NCBI RefSeq assembly: GCF_036324505.1
Contig: NC_086360.1
Coordinates: forward strand, 13,634,293-13,698,292
Reading direction: 5' to 3'
Length of the DNA stretch: 64,000 bases
Source: Eleginops maclovinus
Taxonomy: Eukaryota > Chordata > Actinopteri > Perciformes > Eleginopidae
Shown here: in pieces, positions 29,233 through 41,099 of the stretch
How the letters are laid out: every line of letters starts with the position of its first letter
How positions within the stretch are numbered: the stretch's first letter is position 1
Notes under the pieces: generated by a model
What the model was told of the DNA's origin: nothing
Database searches by the model: none
What the model saw: only the letters and a program-made list of their open reading frames with translations
Translations under genes and position numbers: made by a program

Positions 29233-29453
29233 CATGATGATACCACAATCACCAGGGAGTACTTGTTAATAATACATGTGCAGCTTTCTATCTCTGGTCT
29301 CTTGCTATTCTCTTCTTTCTGGATTTGAATGTTTCAGTCTCTTTAGTATATGTCTTGGTCTCTCTCTCATTCTGTTTTATTTTCTCCTCCTTTACTCCCC
29401 TACTCTCTTCAGTGTTGCCTGGAAGTGGTTGTTATTTTTGATGGTCAATGCAT

Positions 29454-29490
29454 CAGTTAGATTTTACATAGACAGTTAGATTTTACATAG
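29454..29490 (+). repeat. 19-bp tandem duplication
   Basis: The sequence CAGTTAGATTTTACATAG occurs twice, separated by one base, with no mismatch. This is a recent local duplication. Confidence 0.9.
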
Positions 29491-32400
29491 GTCTGTAATG
29501 ATGCATTTCTTTGATCGTAACTGCAAATAGATAAAAAATAAAAGGCTGATGATAATTATCTTCTTATTCATTGTTTGGTCTGCAACATGTGAGTAAATAT
29601 GATCTAAAAAAAACATTAGGTTCCTAGAGCATGAGGTGATGTTTCTAAATTGCTTGTTCTATTGCAACAGTACAGAACCCAACACTATTCAGTTTGCCCT
29701 AATAAAAGTCAAAGAATATACAAGCAAATATTGGCATTGAAGAAAGTGGAACCAGCTCATTTCTGGCAAATGTACTATCTTGAAACTGATTTAATTTTTT
29801 CCGTTTAAATAACCTCTATAGAATGTGAGAACATACTAAAACATGCTAATAACAGTTACCCAGTTTCCAAGGCGATATCTTCAGAAGTCTCTTTTTGTGT
29901 ACTCAACAGTCCAAAACGTAAAGATTTACACTTACAGTGACAGTGAATCTACACATTTCAAAAAGAAGAATGGCTTGGTTAATCAATTATCAAAATCACC
30001 CAATTGATTAACTAATGTTTAGGCACCGATGTCACTACATTGATATACTTAAGTAAATTACAGATGCTTTTAATTCATCTTACACAATTCACTGTTAATT
30101 TCAATGGGTGAAATAGTATGTGTTAATGTGATACAAAATGTTCTTCTTTGAATGTGCTGCTTATGCACCAATGGCTCTCAGCGCTTCCTTTCCTCCTTTT
30201 TACATCACAAAGATTGCCTAAGAAAGCACATCTGTGTCAACCCCTGCTGAGCTGACTCTGCAGTGGGCCGTCCCATAATATCATATTTCTATGCATCCCT
30301 CTAATGCCGCATATAACTGTGCCACTCTTTAATCCTTCCCTTTGCTTTCTTTTATCATTAGCAGTCTCTAACAGGAAGGTGCCTGGGAAGCTGGAAAAGG
30401 GGTTCTTTTTTCTGACTTCGCTCAGTGTTTCACCATGGGGTTTGCCCTGCCTACAGATTGAGCCGTCTGTCATTGATAGACGTTGTGTCATAAGAGATTC
30501 CTGAGTTGCTTCAGGCCAAGGCGATTCCCTCATTGAAACACCTCACTCTGTTATCAAATTACTGAGGTTATGTTGAGTAACCCAAAGTTGTTTTTGTATT
30601 CTTCACACTCACAAGACACATAGCTAAACGCTGAATCCAATCTCTGGAGTTGGGCTGTCGTGAAGCGGCCTGTGGATATTTTTCTTTCTGTTTGCACTAC
30701 TCTGTGCTGCGATTACAGTGGAAACAGAGATTTACCCCTGGCAGGTTATGTTTTTTGGCCTTGGCAGAGATCTACACTCTCTGAGTGCCCATTTGCTCTA
30801 CTGTTATTTTCTTTTGTGTTTTCCCTTCTGTTTTTATGACCACTCTTGAAGTTTTCTTTTTTTGAGATCCCAAGCAAGTGATAACACATTTTAAAATATA
30901 TTTACATTTAAATAAAGGGTGTACAATCACTTAATGTAACAGCAATTGCCAGTATTGATAACACTTGTAAAACCATTAGAATGTACATTTAGTCAAAGTT
31001 TGTATCGTTTGAACATTGTTTTTTCCACCGTGTAGTGATTAAATAATCAATAACTTTAATATATTCATTTAGACACCTCTAACCAAAGACTGTCTCCCAA
31101 GCTTCAATCACACTGATATGGTGGATTATAAGGCTGAGCAACAACATAAGGATAAGTTACCTGGTTCAAACCAAATAATGTCCATTTCAGCATTTCTAGA
31201 AGCCATGATGACAACACTGCTCAGAGGATTTTGTCTGCGAGATCTTCCTAGATGCAGTGCTAACCACTTTAGGATATTTTATTTAGGATACAGAATTATT
31301 ATTATAATTTCGTTAAAAGAATGCCATCACCTCAAACAACCACTGAGGCTAACAACATTCTCATTTTTGTTTATCATTTTTGTTTATCTTTTCATTACTA
31401 CTGTCCCAACGCACTCAAAGCCAGTGAGTGTTTTAAAACCCAGTGCTTGAGATTACTTGACTTTCATTTCTTTTAATTACACAATACCAGCTCCAAAAAA
31501 CGTACATGCCAATCTTAAGGGTTCTCAGCTCAAACGCTCACATGTCAATAACAATTTGGTGACGACATTCACAGGATATGTTTGTTTGAGAATGTGAGTA
31601 TTCCTAATACTTCTGAGTGAGGATAACTAACCTATACATTATAAGTTCCGTATTGCAATTAGAGCTCTTCAACAAAAATAGCATGCATCTACCTGCAAAT
31701 GCATTCATACACGGAGATAGGTCTAATCTCTATCTTGCTGTCAGCACAAGTGTCTGTTATTATAGAATTGACAAGAATCACTGGACTTTGTGCGCACACA
31801 CAATTCACTTGATGTGCTGCTGTCCATGGCTACTCTCCTGTTCTGTCCCGGTCACTCTTGTTGCTCTCTTTCGCCGTTTTACTTCTTCTGTTTTCATTTC
31901 ATTTCCTTACGCTCTCTTGTGCTTTCAATCTATCCTTCTCTCTCGTTGCACCCCTTGGCACCCAGGGGAATAATGGCTTTTTAACAACCTTTGCAGAAAG
32001 CCTCTGGACCTGAAGATTGAGCAGTGTAAGTTGGAAAGCAACACAAAAGGTCAATTTTCAATTTTTCCACTGGTAAGGCTCAGGTTTGCCAACACCCAAG
32101 GCCTTGTTGTAAGGCACATTCATTATGCAACCCATGCTGCGTATGACCTAGCTCCTGTAGAATTACCATTGACGTGGGTAATATGGAAGCGAATAAAGGT
32201 TTAACAGTGACCCCTTAGCCATCTGTGATAGTGTTGAACTAATTAGCTTACCACTGATGTCTCCCTCCCTCTCTCTCTCTTCCTGTTGCCGTCTCTCTCA
32301 CTGTCAGTCCCCATACATACATGCACACAATAGACTTCTATAGCTATGAGCCATGTTAATGGATCGGGTCCCCATTTAAATTCTGGGCATTAATTGTCAA

Positions 32401-32949
32401 GTTAAACAGTAATGGCAAAGATAGGGGTTTACTTGTCTACAGCTTATTATCTGGAGAGTAAAGGGAGGGCTAGGCCATGCAGCTTCAAGTAGGAAAACAT
32501 TTACTGTCAGTGCCAAACCTTTTCATATAATAATTTGTTTTTAGCATTGGGCACCTCTTCATCATTATATCTCTTGCTCATTCCTTTGGCCATTCGACCT
32601 CTTGGCTGGCTGAAGTTAGCTATATAATAACCACTTGACCTCTTGTTTTACCCAGTAGTCATCATCTATTTAAAGTTAGTAATGACCAGCAGGACGTCTC
32701 TATAAAAGCATTGGTTTTTTTCACACGATAAATTCCTCGTCTTTTATGGCCACTTATTGGGTGTCAGATTGTAGAGTCTGCTCCCTAACCAAACATAAAA
32801 TAATCTGTTTCCAGAGAGAACTCAACAAGAACAAATCGCCACAGGACACCAGGGTTTCTTTACATTTAGCTTCTGTGAAAGACACTTTGATAGAGGCGGC
32901 ATTACTGCTGAAATGTATGGAAAAAGCCATTCCATTTCTGTCTCTCTGA

Positions 32950-33230
32950 CAGCAGATATCTGGCCCTGTCACTACTCATAGCATCAGCATGAATAATTAC
33001 TTGTGAATAAGCTCTGCACACACTAGTAACATGTAACAGCCTTTTAATTTCCCTGCCCTGGGCACTATCACCTGCCTGGCAATCATCTGCATAACATAAC
33101 ACTCTGGTTACTCTCCTGACTGTGGATGTGTGTGCACCTCCCAGAGGATTTAGGATGTCAACTGTCCTCATAGAGGTCCTCTAGCTCTAATCATTAAGCA
33201 CTAGCAGGCAGAGGCTGCACACCCAGAGGC
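32950..33230 (+). promoter_or_regulatory. candidate intronic regulatory block
   Basis: It contains CATGAATAATTACTTG (POU/homeodomain-like) and mixed-complexity sequence without simple repeats. Both strands stay open for 60-90 codons here, which can also reflect low TA-stop density rather than coding. No protein family is recognised. Confidence 0.28.
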
Positions 33231-34730
33231 CATGAGGGCAGAGGAGGCCGCTACCCTCAAGCAAGCCCCTGGTCTTTTAGCCTACCATGACACTGACAAG
33301 GTTGAAGGATGTATGGTCTACTGTACTGTAGATGGCTTAGAAAAAGTTTGCCTGAAATAAGGAAACCTAAAATACTTGAATCATGCTCCCACTGGAAAAA
33401 TAAACAACATCAGTTGTCACAATTCAAATCATTAACAAAAATCTTAAGAATGGAAGTAATGATAATGACCAAATGCCTTAGCAATGCTCCTCTTTCTCTT
33501 CACACCAGACTTGTTTGCTATCCATCCAGATACTCCCTACTGCATTCAGGAAACAAATTTCTTATTTGTCTCTTTCGCTTCCCCTCCTGTCTCTGTTCCA
33601 TCTGTCTCCGTCTGCCTGATCTCTCTCTGATCATCCTGTTAGTCTGGAAGCTTTCCTTTGTGTCTGGAAACTAAGGAAAGAAAGTGGCACCTGCCTTTTT
33701 GTTTTGGAGGGCATGGCTTGTACAAAGTGTGACAAGGGGCCAATTTAGTGTATTGAGGTGTGGATATTGCAAGAAGGTCACATTAAGAGAAGATAAGCCG
33801 ATAGTTCACTCGAAACAGTGGGAACAAATGCAAGAGTTTCACAACAAATGATGGTTTTCTATGTTGTGTTTCAGTAAGACCAACCACTTAAAACCAGTGC
33901 TGAAAGACAGATGTCTGGAATCACTCTTACACATATTGTTGGCTCAAAGTTTCTTTACATTCTCTCAGAACAAAAGTGATGGAAATTTGCTTTTCACTCA
34001 GAATGACTACAATTAACAGTACTTCAGAACATTTTCTTTAGGGAATTAACAGCATCAACTTGGCACTGGAAAGACTCTGACTTGAATTTAAGTAACCTAT
34101 GCACTGTAAAATACTGCTATAGGATTTCTTAAATATTTGGTAAATTCTTCTTTCTTCTCTTAAATAGTTTTTCATCTCGATAAATGATTAAGAGTAACCT
34201 GGACTCAAGTTGCTTGATTTCTTGTGAACTGGATTTCATTGATTAACTGTTGAGAAGTGAAAAGAAAGGTGTATAGACAGGAGGTGGCACATAAAACACA
34301 AACAAGATAAAACATACAGAGGCTAATTTATAATCATTTCCATGGCCACAAACAGTGATATGTAACAACCAATAGTACAAGGTCATTCATGTGATATAAC
34401 ATTTCTTAAATTATTTTTTCATTTTATTGATATGGGCTGAATATACTGACCCCTCTATGACCAGAAGTTGGTAATTCTCTAGTGCACTTCAATTATGTAT
34501 CTTTATATAATGTGATTAACAGGAATCACCCAAAGGTTATCCACACAAAATATGTCTTTATTAATAAGCAGTTGTGGGGGGAAACCCCACAGCAAGGCCA
34601 TGTTGAGATTTAAGATGAAGATATGAGATTAAAAATGTAATCCACAAGGGCTCTGGGCTTGCAATTCATATTCTTAGCAAAGTTGCATATATTTTCATTC
34701 TGACATTTACACACACCACTTGAGGCTTTC

Positions 34731-35051
34731 TCATATTTGCTGAATAGCGTATTTAGCAAGGATTAACATCAAAGATCCACTAACAAGATCAATGTCATCT
34801 GATAGAAACTCAAAGGTTCTGAAAACCGATGCTTTCCCCGAGAGAGCATTGAAGCTGTTGTTTGTTTGCTGTCTTGTTGATTCTCTCAGCTGTTGCCAGC
34901 TCCCGCTCCATACCTTCAGCACTGTGTCGATAAGAAGAGGCAGCGGTTCCCTCCATACACTGCTGAGCAGAACAATCCAATATGGGCCATAGCTGTAACG
35001 CCAGGCATTGATGGGAACATCACTACGCCAGTCGTTCTGTTCCAGGTCCAT
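34731..35051 (-). other. unexplained 106-codon ORF, antisense to fbxl17
   Basis: The frame opens at 35051 in the context AACCATGG, which matches the strong vertebrate Kozak consensus. It encodes a mixed-composition peptide beginning MDLEQNDWRSDVPINAWRYS with no simple repeat. It contains an AAG|GTATGG donor-like site about 45 codons in, after LIDTVLK. I recognise no domain, and neither a promoter nor a poly(A) signal is evident. It could be a chance ORF, a conserved non-coding block or an unannotated exon. Confidence 0.2.
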
Positions 35052-36104
35052 GGTTAAATTGGCCTCTTTAAGTCCTATTTTTCATCATTAGCATCAGACT
35101 TAAAACTGATCTCTAAGTAAAGCTTAAAGTGTTAAAAGTCAATTTCAGGCCTACCCTGATAGATTGTTCTGCGCAGTTACAATGGGAACAGTGAAAGGTT
35201 AGGGGGTTAAGTGTTGTGCAGACCAAGGTCTTTCTTAGTGGTTTCCACTTCTCTGTGAAAGTGACAGACCACCAGCAAGCCAAAAAGTAATACAAATCTA
35301 TATGCTGCTTTGGGAAACTTGGGTACGCCAGCTGGAGTATTATTATGAAACAAACTATGACGTTTAAAATACCGTTTCAAGTTTTCTAATCGGTCTCAGC
35401 CATGTTTGCATGCTCACCACAAGTTATGTAGTATTTTGGTCAGTTAAGTTTGGTCAATTGCTGCCGTACAGGTAGAAGTGGTAAGGTCAACAATAAGGCT
35501 AATTCTTGAGTACATCTCCATATATATATTTAGACGAGCAGAATCTTATGTACTAATGCCACCTCCATTGTATGTGTTAAAAAAAAAAAAAAGGTTCAGC
35601 GTCTTTAAATGTCAGCGACAGCTTTTAACAGTTAATGAGTATAGATGGATTGTGTGAGTCTGAGTGTGTTTGTGTGTGTTGTGTTGTTTAGAAACAGAAG
35701 CTGAAGGGCATGCTGGTTAATTGATGGCTTGCTTTTGGTACAGCGAAAGGGTTTAGCAGCATTTCCAATAATGCATTTGGAGTCCTGTAGAGGGTACAAA
35801 GAAGAGGGACTTGTTTGTGTTATGACATAGTGTTTTTTGTGGTTGTTTTGTAAAATGGTTATCAAATTCAACAAGTTTGTACTCCTTATGAATGCCAAAC
35901 TCGCACTGTGCCGTACATGCTGCTGGACCATTCGGTTTTAGAGAGGGTTTGTCAAAACAGGAGCCATTAAAGCCACAAAACTAGCACATACTTTTATTGC
36001 TCTATAGCCTGAGGCCTTGCATATCGTGAAAGCACAGAGCCATAGAACTAATATGGTAAGTTGACATTGAGGAAGAGCCTTTGAGTGAACATGTTCACAT
36101 TCTG

Positions 36105-36426
36105 GGATTTAAACTCAAGAGAGGTGTCAGAGGGCTTCAACAATGTGGCATAATAACAGTTCCACTTTGCATTCAAAAGATGAAATGCGACATTTCTGCT
36201 TCCTCTACAGTAGATTGTGATTTTGTTTGACATGCAACAAAGATATATTGATATGTTGCTTGGGAACCAAGACACACTAGAATTTCAAGCCTCAAGAGAA
36301 CTGATGGAGGGTTTTCACAATGGGGTGTAATGACTTTGCATTTAATGGACTAAAGTATGTCTTTTGGCTTCCTCCGCAGTAGCAGCTTCTGATTTTTGTC
36401 TGACACGTAACAAAGCATTATTGATC
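36105..36426 (+). repeat. diverged tandem duplication, period about 177 bp
   Basis: Two related units are visible, about 36105-36252 and 36282-36426. They share in the same order CTCAAGAGA, a GGAGGG/AGAGGG stretch, CAATG(T/G)GG, ACTTTGCATT, a CTTCCTC(T/C)-CAGTAG block, GATTTTTGT/GATTTTGTTTGACA and ACAAAG...ATTGAT. Differences and small indels are spread throughout, so the duplication is old. No tRNA boxes, ORF or terminal repeats mark it as a known mobile element. Confidence 0.75.
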
Positions 36427-36832
36427 CTTAGGGAAAAAGGCAGATAACAAAAGCTCTTCTTCATCTCATGGTTAGTGCTATGAAGAGGTCTCTAGAAGCC
36501 AACACTCACCCCCTGCCCACACACTTGTCTCTGCAATTACACATGAACACAGCCACATCAAGATAAGACAGTGTGTGAAACTCCTGCGAGAGCTGAGGGC
36601 TTAAGCCAGTGAATAAATGACAGGTAATTTTTAGTTGAGAGTGGAGCATACAGACGAGTGAGGCGATCAATCACTTTGGCGATCACCCGTGTAGACTTCA
36701 GTCCTCCCTGGCATCATCAAGGCTGATGACAACGAGACAAGATTGCTTGACAAGTGTGTGTGAGAGAGAGAAGTGTGTACTGTGAATATGTGGAGATAGC
36801 ACATTAATTGATTTCCGTTAAAAACGCGCCAT

Positions 36833-36891
36833 GCTGCCTTCATTCATTGCCTTTGTTCAGGCAATGAAGTAGCTCCTGCTAAGCAGGCAGC
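36833..36891 (+). other. clustered hairpins
   Basis: TTCATTGCCT and AGGCAATGAA form a perfect 10-bp stem with a six-base loop (36843-36868). A second stem CCTGC/GCAGG with a three-base loop follows at 36875-36887. GCTGCCT (36833-36839) can pair with AGGCAGC (36885-36891) around the first hairpin, as an alternative to the second stem. No known RNA family is recognised. Confidence 0.55.
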
Positions 36892-38289
36892 AGTTACTTT
36901 TTTTCCCTTCGAGATATGTGAAAAGGATAGGGCAAGTTTTTCATGGATTTTTCCCCAAGTGTGTCTGAGATGGCCACAGCTGGAGGAAAGTGGATCTATT
37001 GATCCTGGGAGTTTCATTTTTCAAACATAGTCATCTTTCAGAGCCAGTTTTCGATTTTTGAAAAATATACAGTGTGCTTGTCAGACAATTTTATGGCCTT
37101 TTTTATGTTCAGTGGGCAGTGGAGAGATGGAAAGAATCCCTGGGTACGTGTTATGTGGGGAAAGTGGAAGGCCATACTCTTCTTCATCCTAGCTCTAGCT
37201 CATATAACTTGATTACATTTTTAAAGGTTTAAGCCTGTTTTGTAAAGCAAACATTTATTTAGGTCCAGCTTCTTATATGTTGACATACTTTTATTGATAA
37301 ACATGATAGATCTGGTTTTGGACTATTATTGAAACAAAACCACACATTTCAATCCATCACTGTGGGCATTTTCTTTCAACACTTTCTGACATTTAACAGA
37401 AAAAGACCCTTATCCGTTTATCATGGAAATAATTTGCAGCTTCATCAATAATGAAAATAAAAATTAGTTGCCGGCCTGCTTAGATTCTACATTCATAGAA
37501 AAGGGACTCTACTTAAATCTGGTTTGTCACTAACTACGATGAATTTGTTTAGCATTTGGCTTTCCTTCAGTTTTCAGTTTTTCTTAGTAAATGGTGTGAC
37601 AGTGTGGCCTTTTGCTTGCTTTGTTTTATACATTGGCCTTCTGACCATGCTTTGCTTTTTCCTGCAATTAACAGCTCAAAATAATGAGCTGGACAAAGGT
37701 TAAGAGAGGCGAAAAGACAGTGAGATTGAAACAGAGGGAGTAACAATATGCTGGTTGCTTACACTTAAACCTCAGTGAGACAGAGAGAGTGTCACAGACC
37801 CGTACTTTACAAAACAAAATGCCTACTGCCCACAGCGTGGCATCAGAAGTAGTCAAGTGTTAAGGGAGATGCTTCTGTGCTCGCTGACAGTTGTTGCCGG
37901 GTGTTGCCCAGCAGCAGGTCACTGTAACACCACACACAAACGCAGACCCCCACTGGTGGTTAAAGGTCTGCTTTGTGTGATGACTTGACGATACACATGC
38001 ATACACATGACACACTCGCTCCTTTGAAGACATGGGTGGGCGTCAAAGAGCAACCTGTCCTGTTTCTACTTAAATGTGAGTGCAAACAAAAATGACTTCC
38101 AACTGTTTTCTAAAGTTCAACAGTCTTCCACTGAGGGTTTTCATTATACCAGCGATGCTTCTATATTTAATTACATTATTTAAAAGAAATGCGGTCATGA
38201 ATATAGGCCAATTATCGAATAATGCTATTACACTGAGTCACTCCGTTCTTGGGAATAGTGTTTCATTTACTTTGAAGACTAACCTATAA

Positions 38290-38520
38290 TATGTTTCCGA
38301 GGATTTCATGCAAACTGGCGATGAAGCGACTTCTTATGCAAAGCCGCTAGATAGGCATGAAGATGGATTGTTAATAGAATGTGTTGCCGTGTATTCAGTA
38401 ATCAGTATTAATCTGTGTGTCGGCGGATTCTTTCTCAGCTCTGCACAGTGTTTATAAAGCTTGGTTAATTAGACTGATTGATTAGATGGTGGTGATTCAG
38501 AGCTCTCATCAAAGCTCCTC
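38290..38520 (+). promoter_or_regulatory. candidate intronic enhancer block
   Basis: This short block has two ATGCAAA octamer-like POU sites 28 bp apart (38308 and 38336), a TTAATTAG homeodomain site (38465) and a PBX/HOX-like TGATTGAT (38475). It lacks simple repeats and contains more CpG than its surroundings. Such density is typical of conserved developmental enhancers, but conservation cannot be seen from one sequence. Confidence 0.35.
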
Positions 38521-40990
38521 ATCCCGTCAGGCCTCTAATAAGATCAGATTGCTCTCATATACACCTACTCCCCTGCACACACACATACACACCCATGGCT
38601 TGTTTGGCCTGTCCTACCACCTCTCCATCTTTTTCACCTCCTGTTTGTCACATATATATTCAGCGAGTGTTACATGCATGATTCAAGCAGCCGAGCTTGC
38701 CAAAGCAATACACTGAAGACTAGAAGGTACATTATGTTAACATGAAAATATTGCACATCTCTCATTCCCCTTCATCCCCTCCTCTCTTCTTCCTCTTCCC
38801 CCTGTTCTTCTCCCCTGTCTCTCAGTGTGATCCATCCTGTGTTTCTGTCTCAACCCTTCTCATAAATATGACAAGTCCCTCTGTTTTAGCCAAGGAAAAC
38901 ATCTCTCTGGATAGCTGGAGAACAGGGACCTCACATCTGTCTAGACTCAACTTTGTACTTGGCCCGTGTTTCCGCATCTGTATCTCTCTATGTCTTTGTC
39001 AATGTGTCTATGTGGGAAAGCATGCACATATCACATAACCTTGTTTTCCTGCAGGTTTTAATGTGAATCAACCATGCTACAGCTTTAGTTGTTCTCTGTG
39101 ATGCTTTTCTGAAGAATACACACACACGTAGCTCCAAGCAACAACCGCCTTGCACTTAGTGCACAGTGCCTGCTCATCAGTACAGAGACAGCACAGTAAA
39201 GAGACTCTCCCTTGCTGTAGTAAAACTTTACGACTTTCCATGTTGCTTTTGTCTCCAGGCATCGGATATTACAGAGGATGATAAGTATTCATTTCGTTTT
39301 TTGCCAGATCACCAGTCCTCAGCATCAATACAGCCCATCTGAGCTCTTAAAAAAAAGAGACAAAGTTTGGTGTGTGTCTGTGTGTGCGTGCATGACTTTA
39401 TGAGTGGGCACCTAAGTTTATGCGTGTGTGTATTCCAAGGCTGTGATGAACCCACTGCAATATCACCCCTAAGAGGGTATTTATGGAGAAAATGATTACC
39501 TTGGAAAGAACAGAACTTTGATGAAAATCGTCCCACTTCAATTTGCTCCTTGCAGGCCTGCCGTTGGAGACCTTGTTTATGGGTAATGTTGGAAATCTGT
39601 AATATTACAGAGTAATTTTGTAACCAAAGACTTAAATAAAGACATGATATTCAGCAGCCTGAGTTTAAGCTGCTTTGTTACTGTATAATTGTATGAATGT
39701 GTATGCTTGTTTGTTTCAAATTAGTAAAATTACTAATTTATTTTTGTGAAATTATTTTATTCAAGTTACAAGTCAAGTTTTTTTGTATGAGAATTAGGTT
39801 TGAACTTAACATTAGGATCAACCTAAGTTGCCCTTGAATCCTACCCTTACCCTAGCTAAGCAAAAATCTAATGCTATGTTGCTTCATGAGGCCTTAAGTA
39901 TTGTTGGTATCTGCTTATAGGCTAAACAGGATGCTTGGCCCAACTGGCTCCATAAATGGTTTCTTCTAAATGCCATGGCCCGCTCAGTTGTCCAACAACC
40001 ATCCCTATTAGTTCCACTTGTCTCATGAATAGCCACTAATTAGCAACCCCCTCTTGTATCAGAGACTTCTACGCACTTGGTTTTCATAATGATGGTGTCC
40101 ATGCTATCTTCATTGTAATACTCTAAAGTCCTTGTTTGTTTGAGAGGGTGTTAGGCCACAAGATAAACAGGAGTTTTCTGAGGCTCCTTTTGTGGTTGTT
40201 TTTGTTGGTGAGAATTGTCCAGGTTTAAATGAGGCTAGGTTGAGGAAAGAAAAACTATTGAACATAGGATCAACGGGATTAAAGGCAATCTGCTTTGGTC
40301 TTTCTCTGTTTCTCTTTTCCCTGTGCATTTGATGTAGTCAAACGAGTGGTATGATAGACGATATTGACAGGCTTAAATAGCCTTATTGGATGAGAAGTGG
40401 CCCCTGGGTGCTGCCCCAGCGTTTTGTAAGAACAGACTGCCAGACAAAAACCACACACTCACATACTGTACAGCATTACTTCTTTTTGCCACCACAGCGC
40501 TCTCGGCAATTACCGTCCAGCTCTTTAAGACACGTACACACAAAGGCTATCTTTATAACTGCAATGTTTCCACCATTCCAGCAGACTTTCTGCCTGCTTT
40601 GCCTACCTCCTTCACCCAGAGACCATTGAACCAGATCCTTTCTAAAAGGCTTTAAGGCCTCTCTTGGCTAGCCTCTTCTACTCCAAAGCCCTGCCATGGC
40701 TCTTTTCATATTTTTAAATCAAAGTCCATGAAAGGTTGAGGGGGAAGCCAGGAGAAATTTGGGACAAGGTTTTGTGTTTGTGGATTGGAGACAAATCTTG
40801 TTACATACCAAAATGGTGTTGCACGCACGCACACACGCACTCAACTAATCTGATATGGTTCATGCCCTCCTGGTCTGTTCTGCTCTAGTGACATTTTTTG
40901 TCTTCTGTCTCCCCTCTCACCTGCTGAAAGTTACAGTAGAAGTGTAACCTGCTGTCTTTCTTCTCGTGTGTTATACTTTTCACACTGAAA

Positions 40991-40996
<6 letters not shown>

Positions 40997-41073
<77 letters not shown>

Positions 41074-41099
41074 CCGCACACACACAACCGCACACCATT
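40997..41099 (+). repeat. (CA)n microsatellite
   Basis: A perfect CA array to 41072, then a degenerate tail of CA interrupted by CCG-containing units. It lies about 2.5 kb before exon A. Confidence 0.97.
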
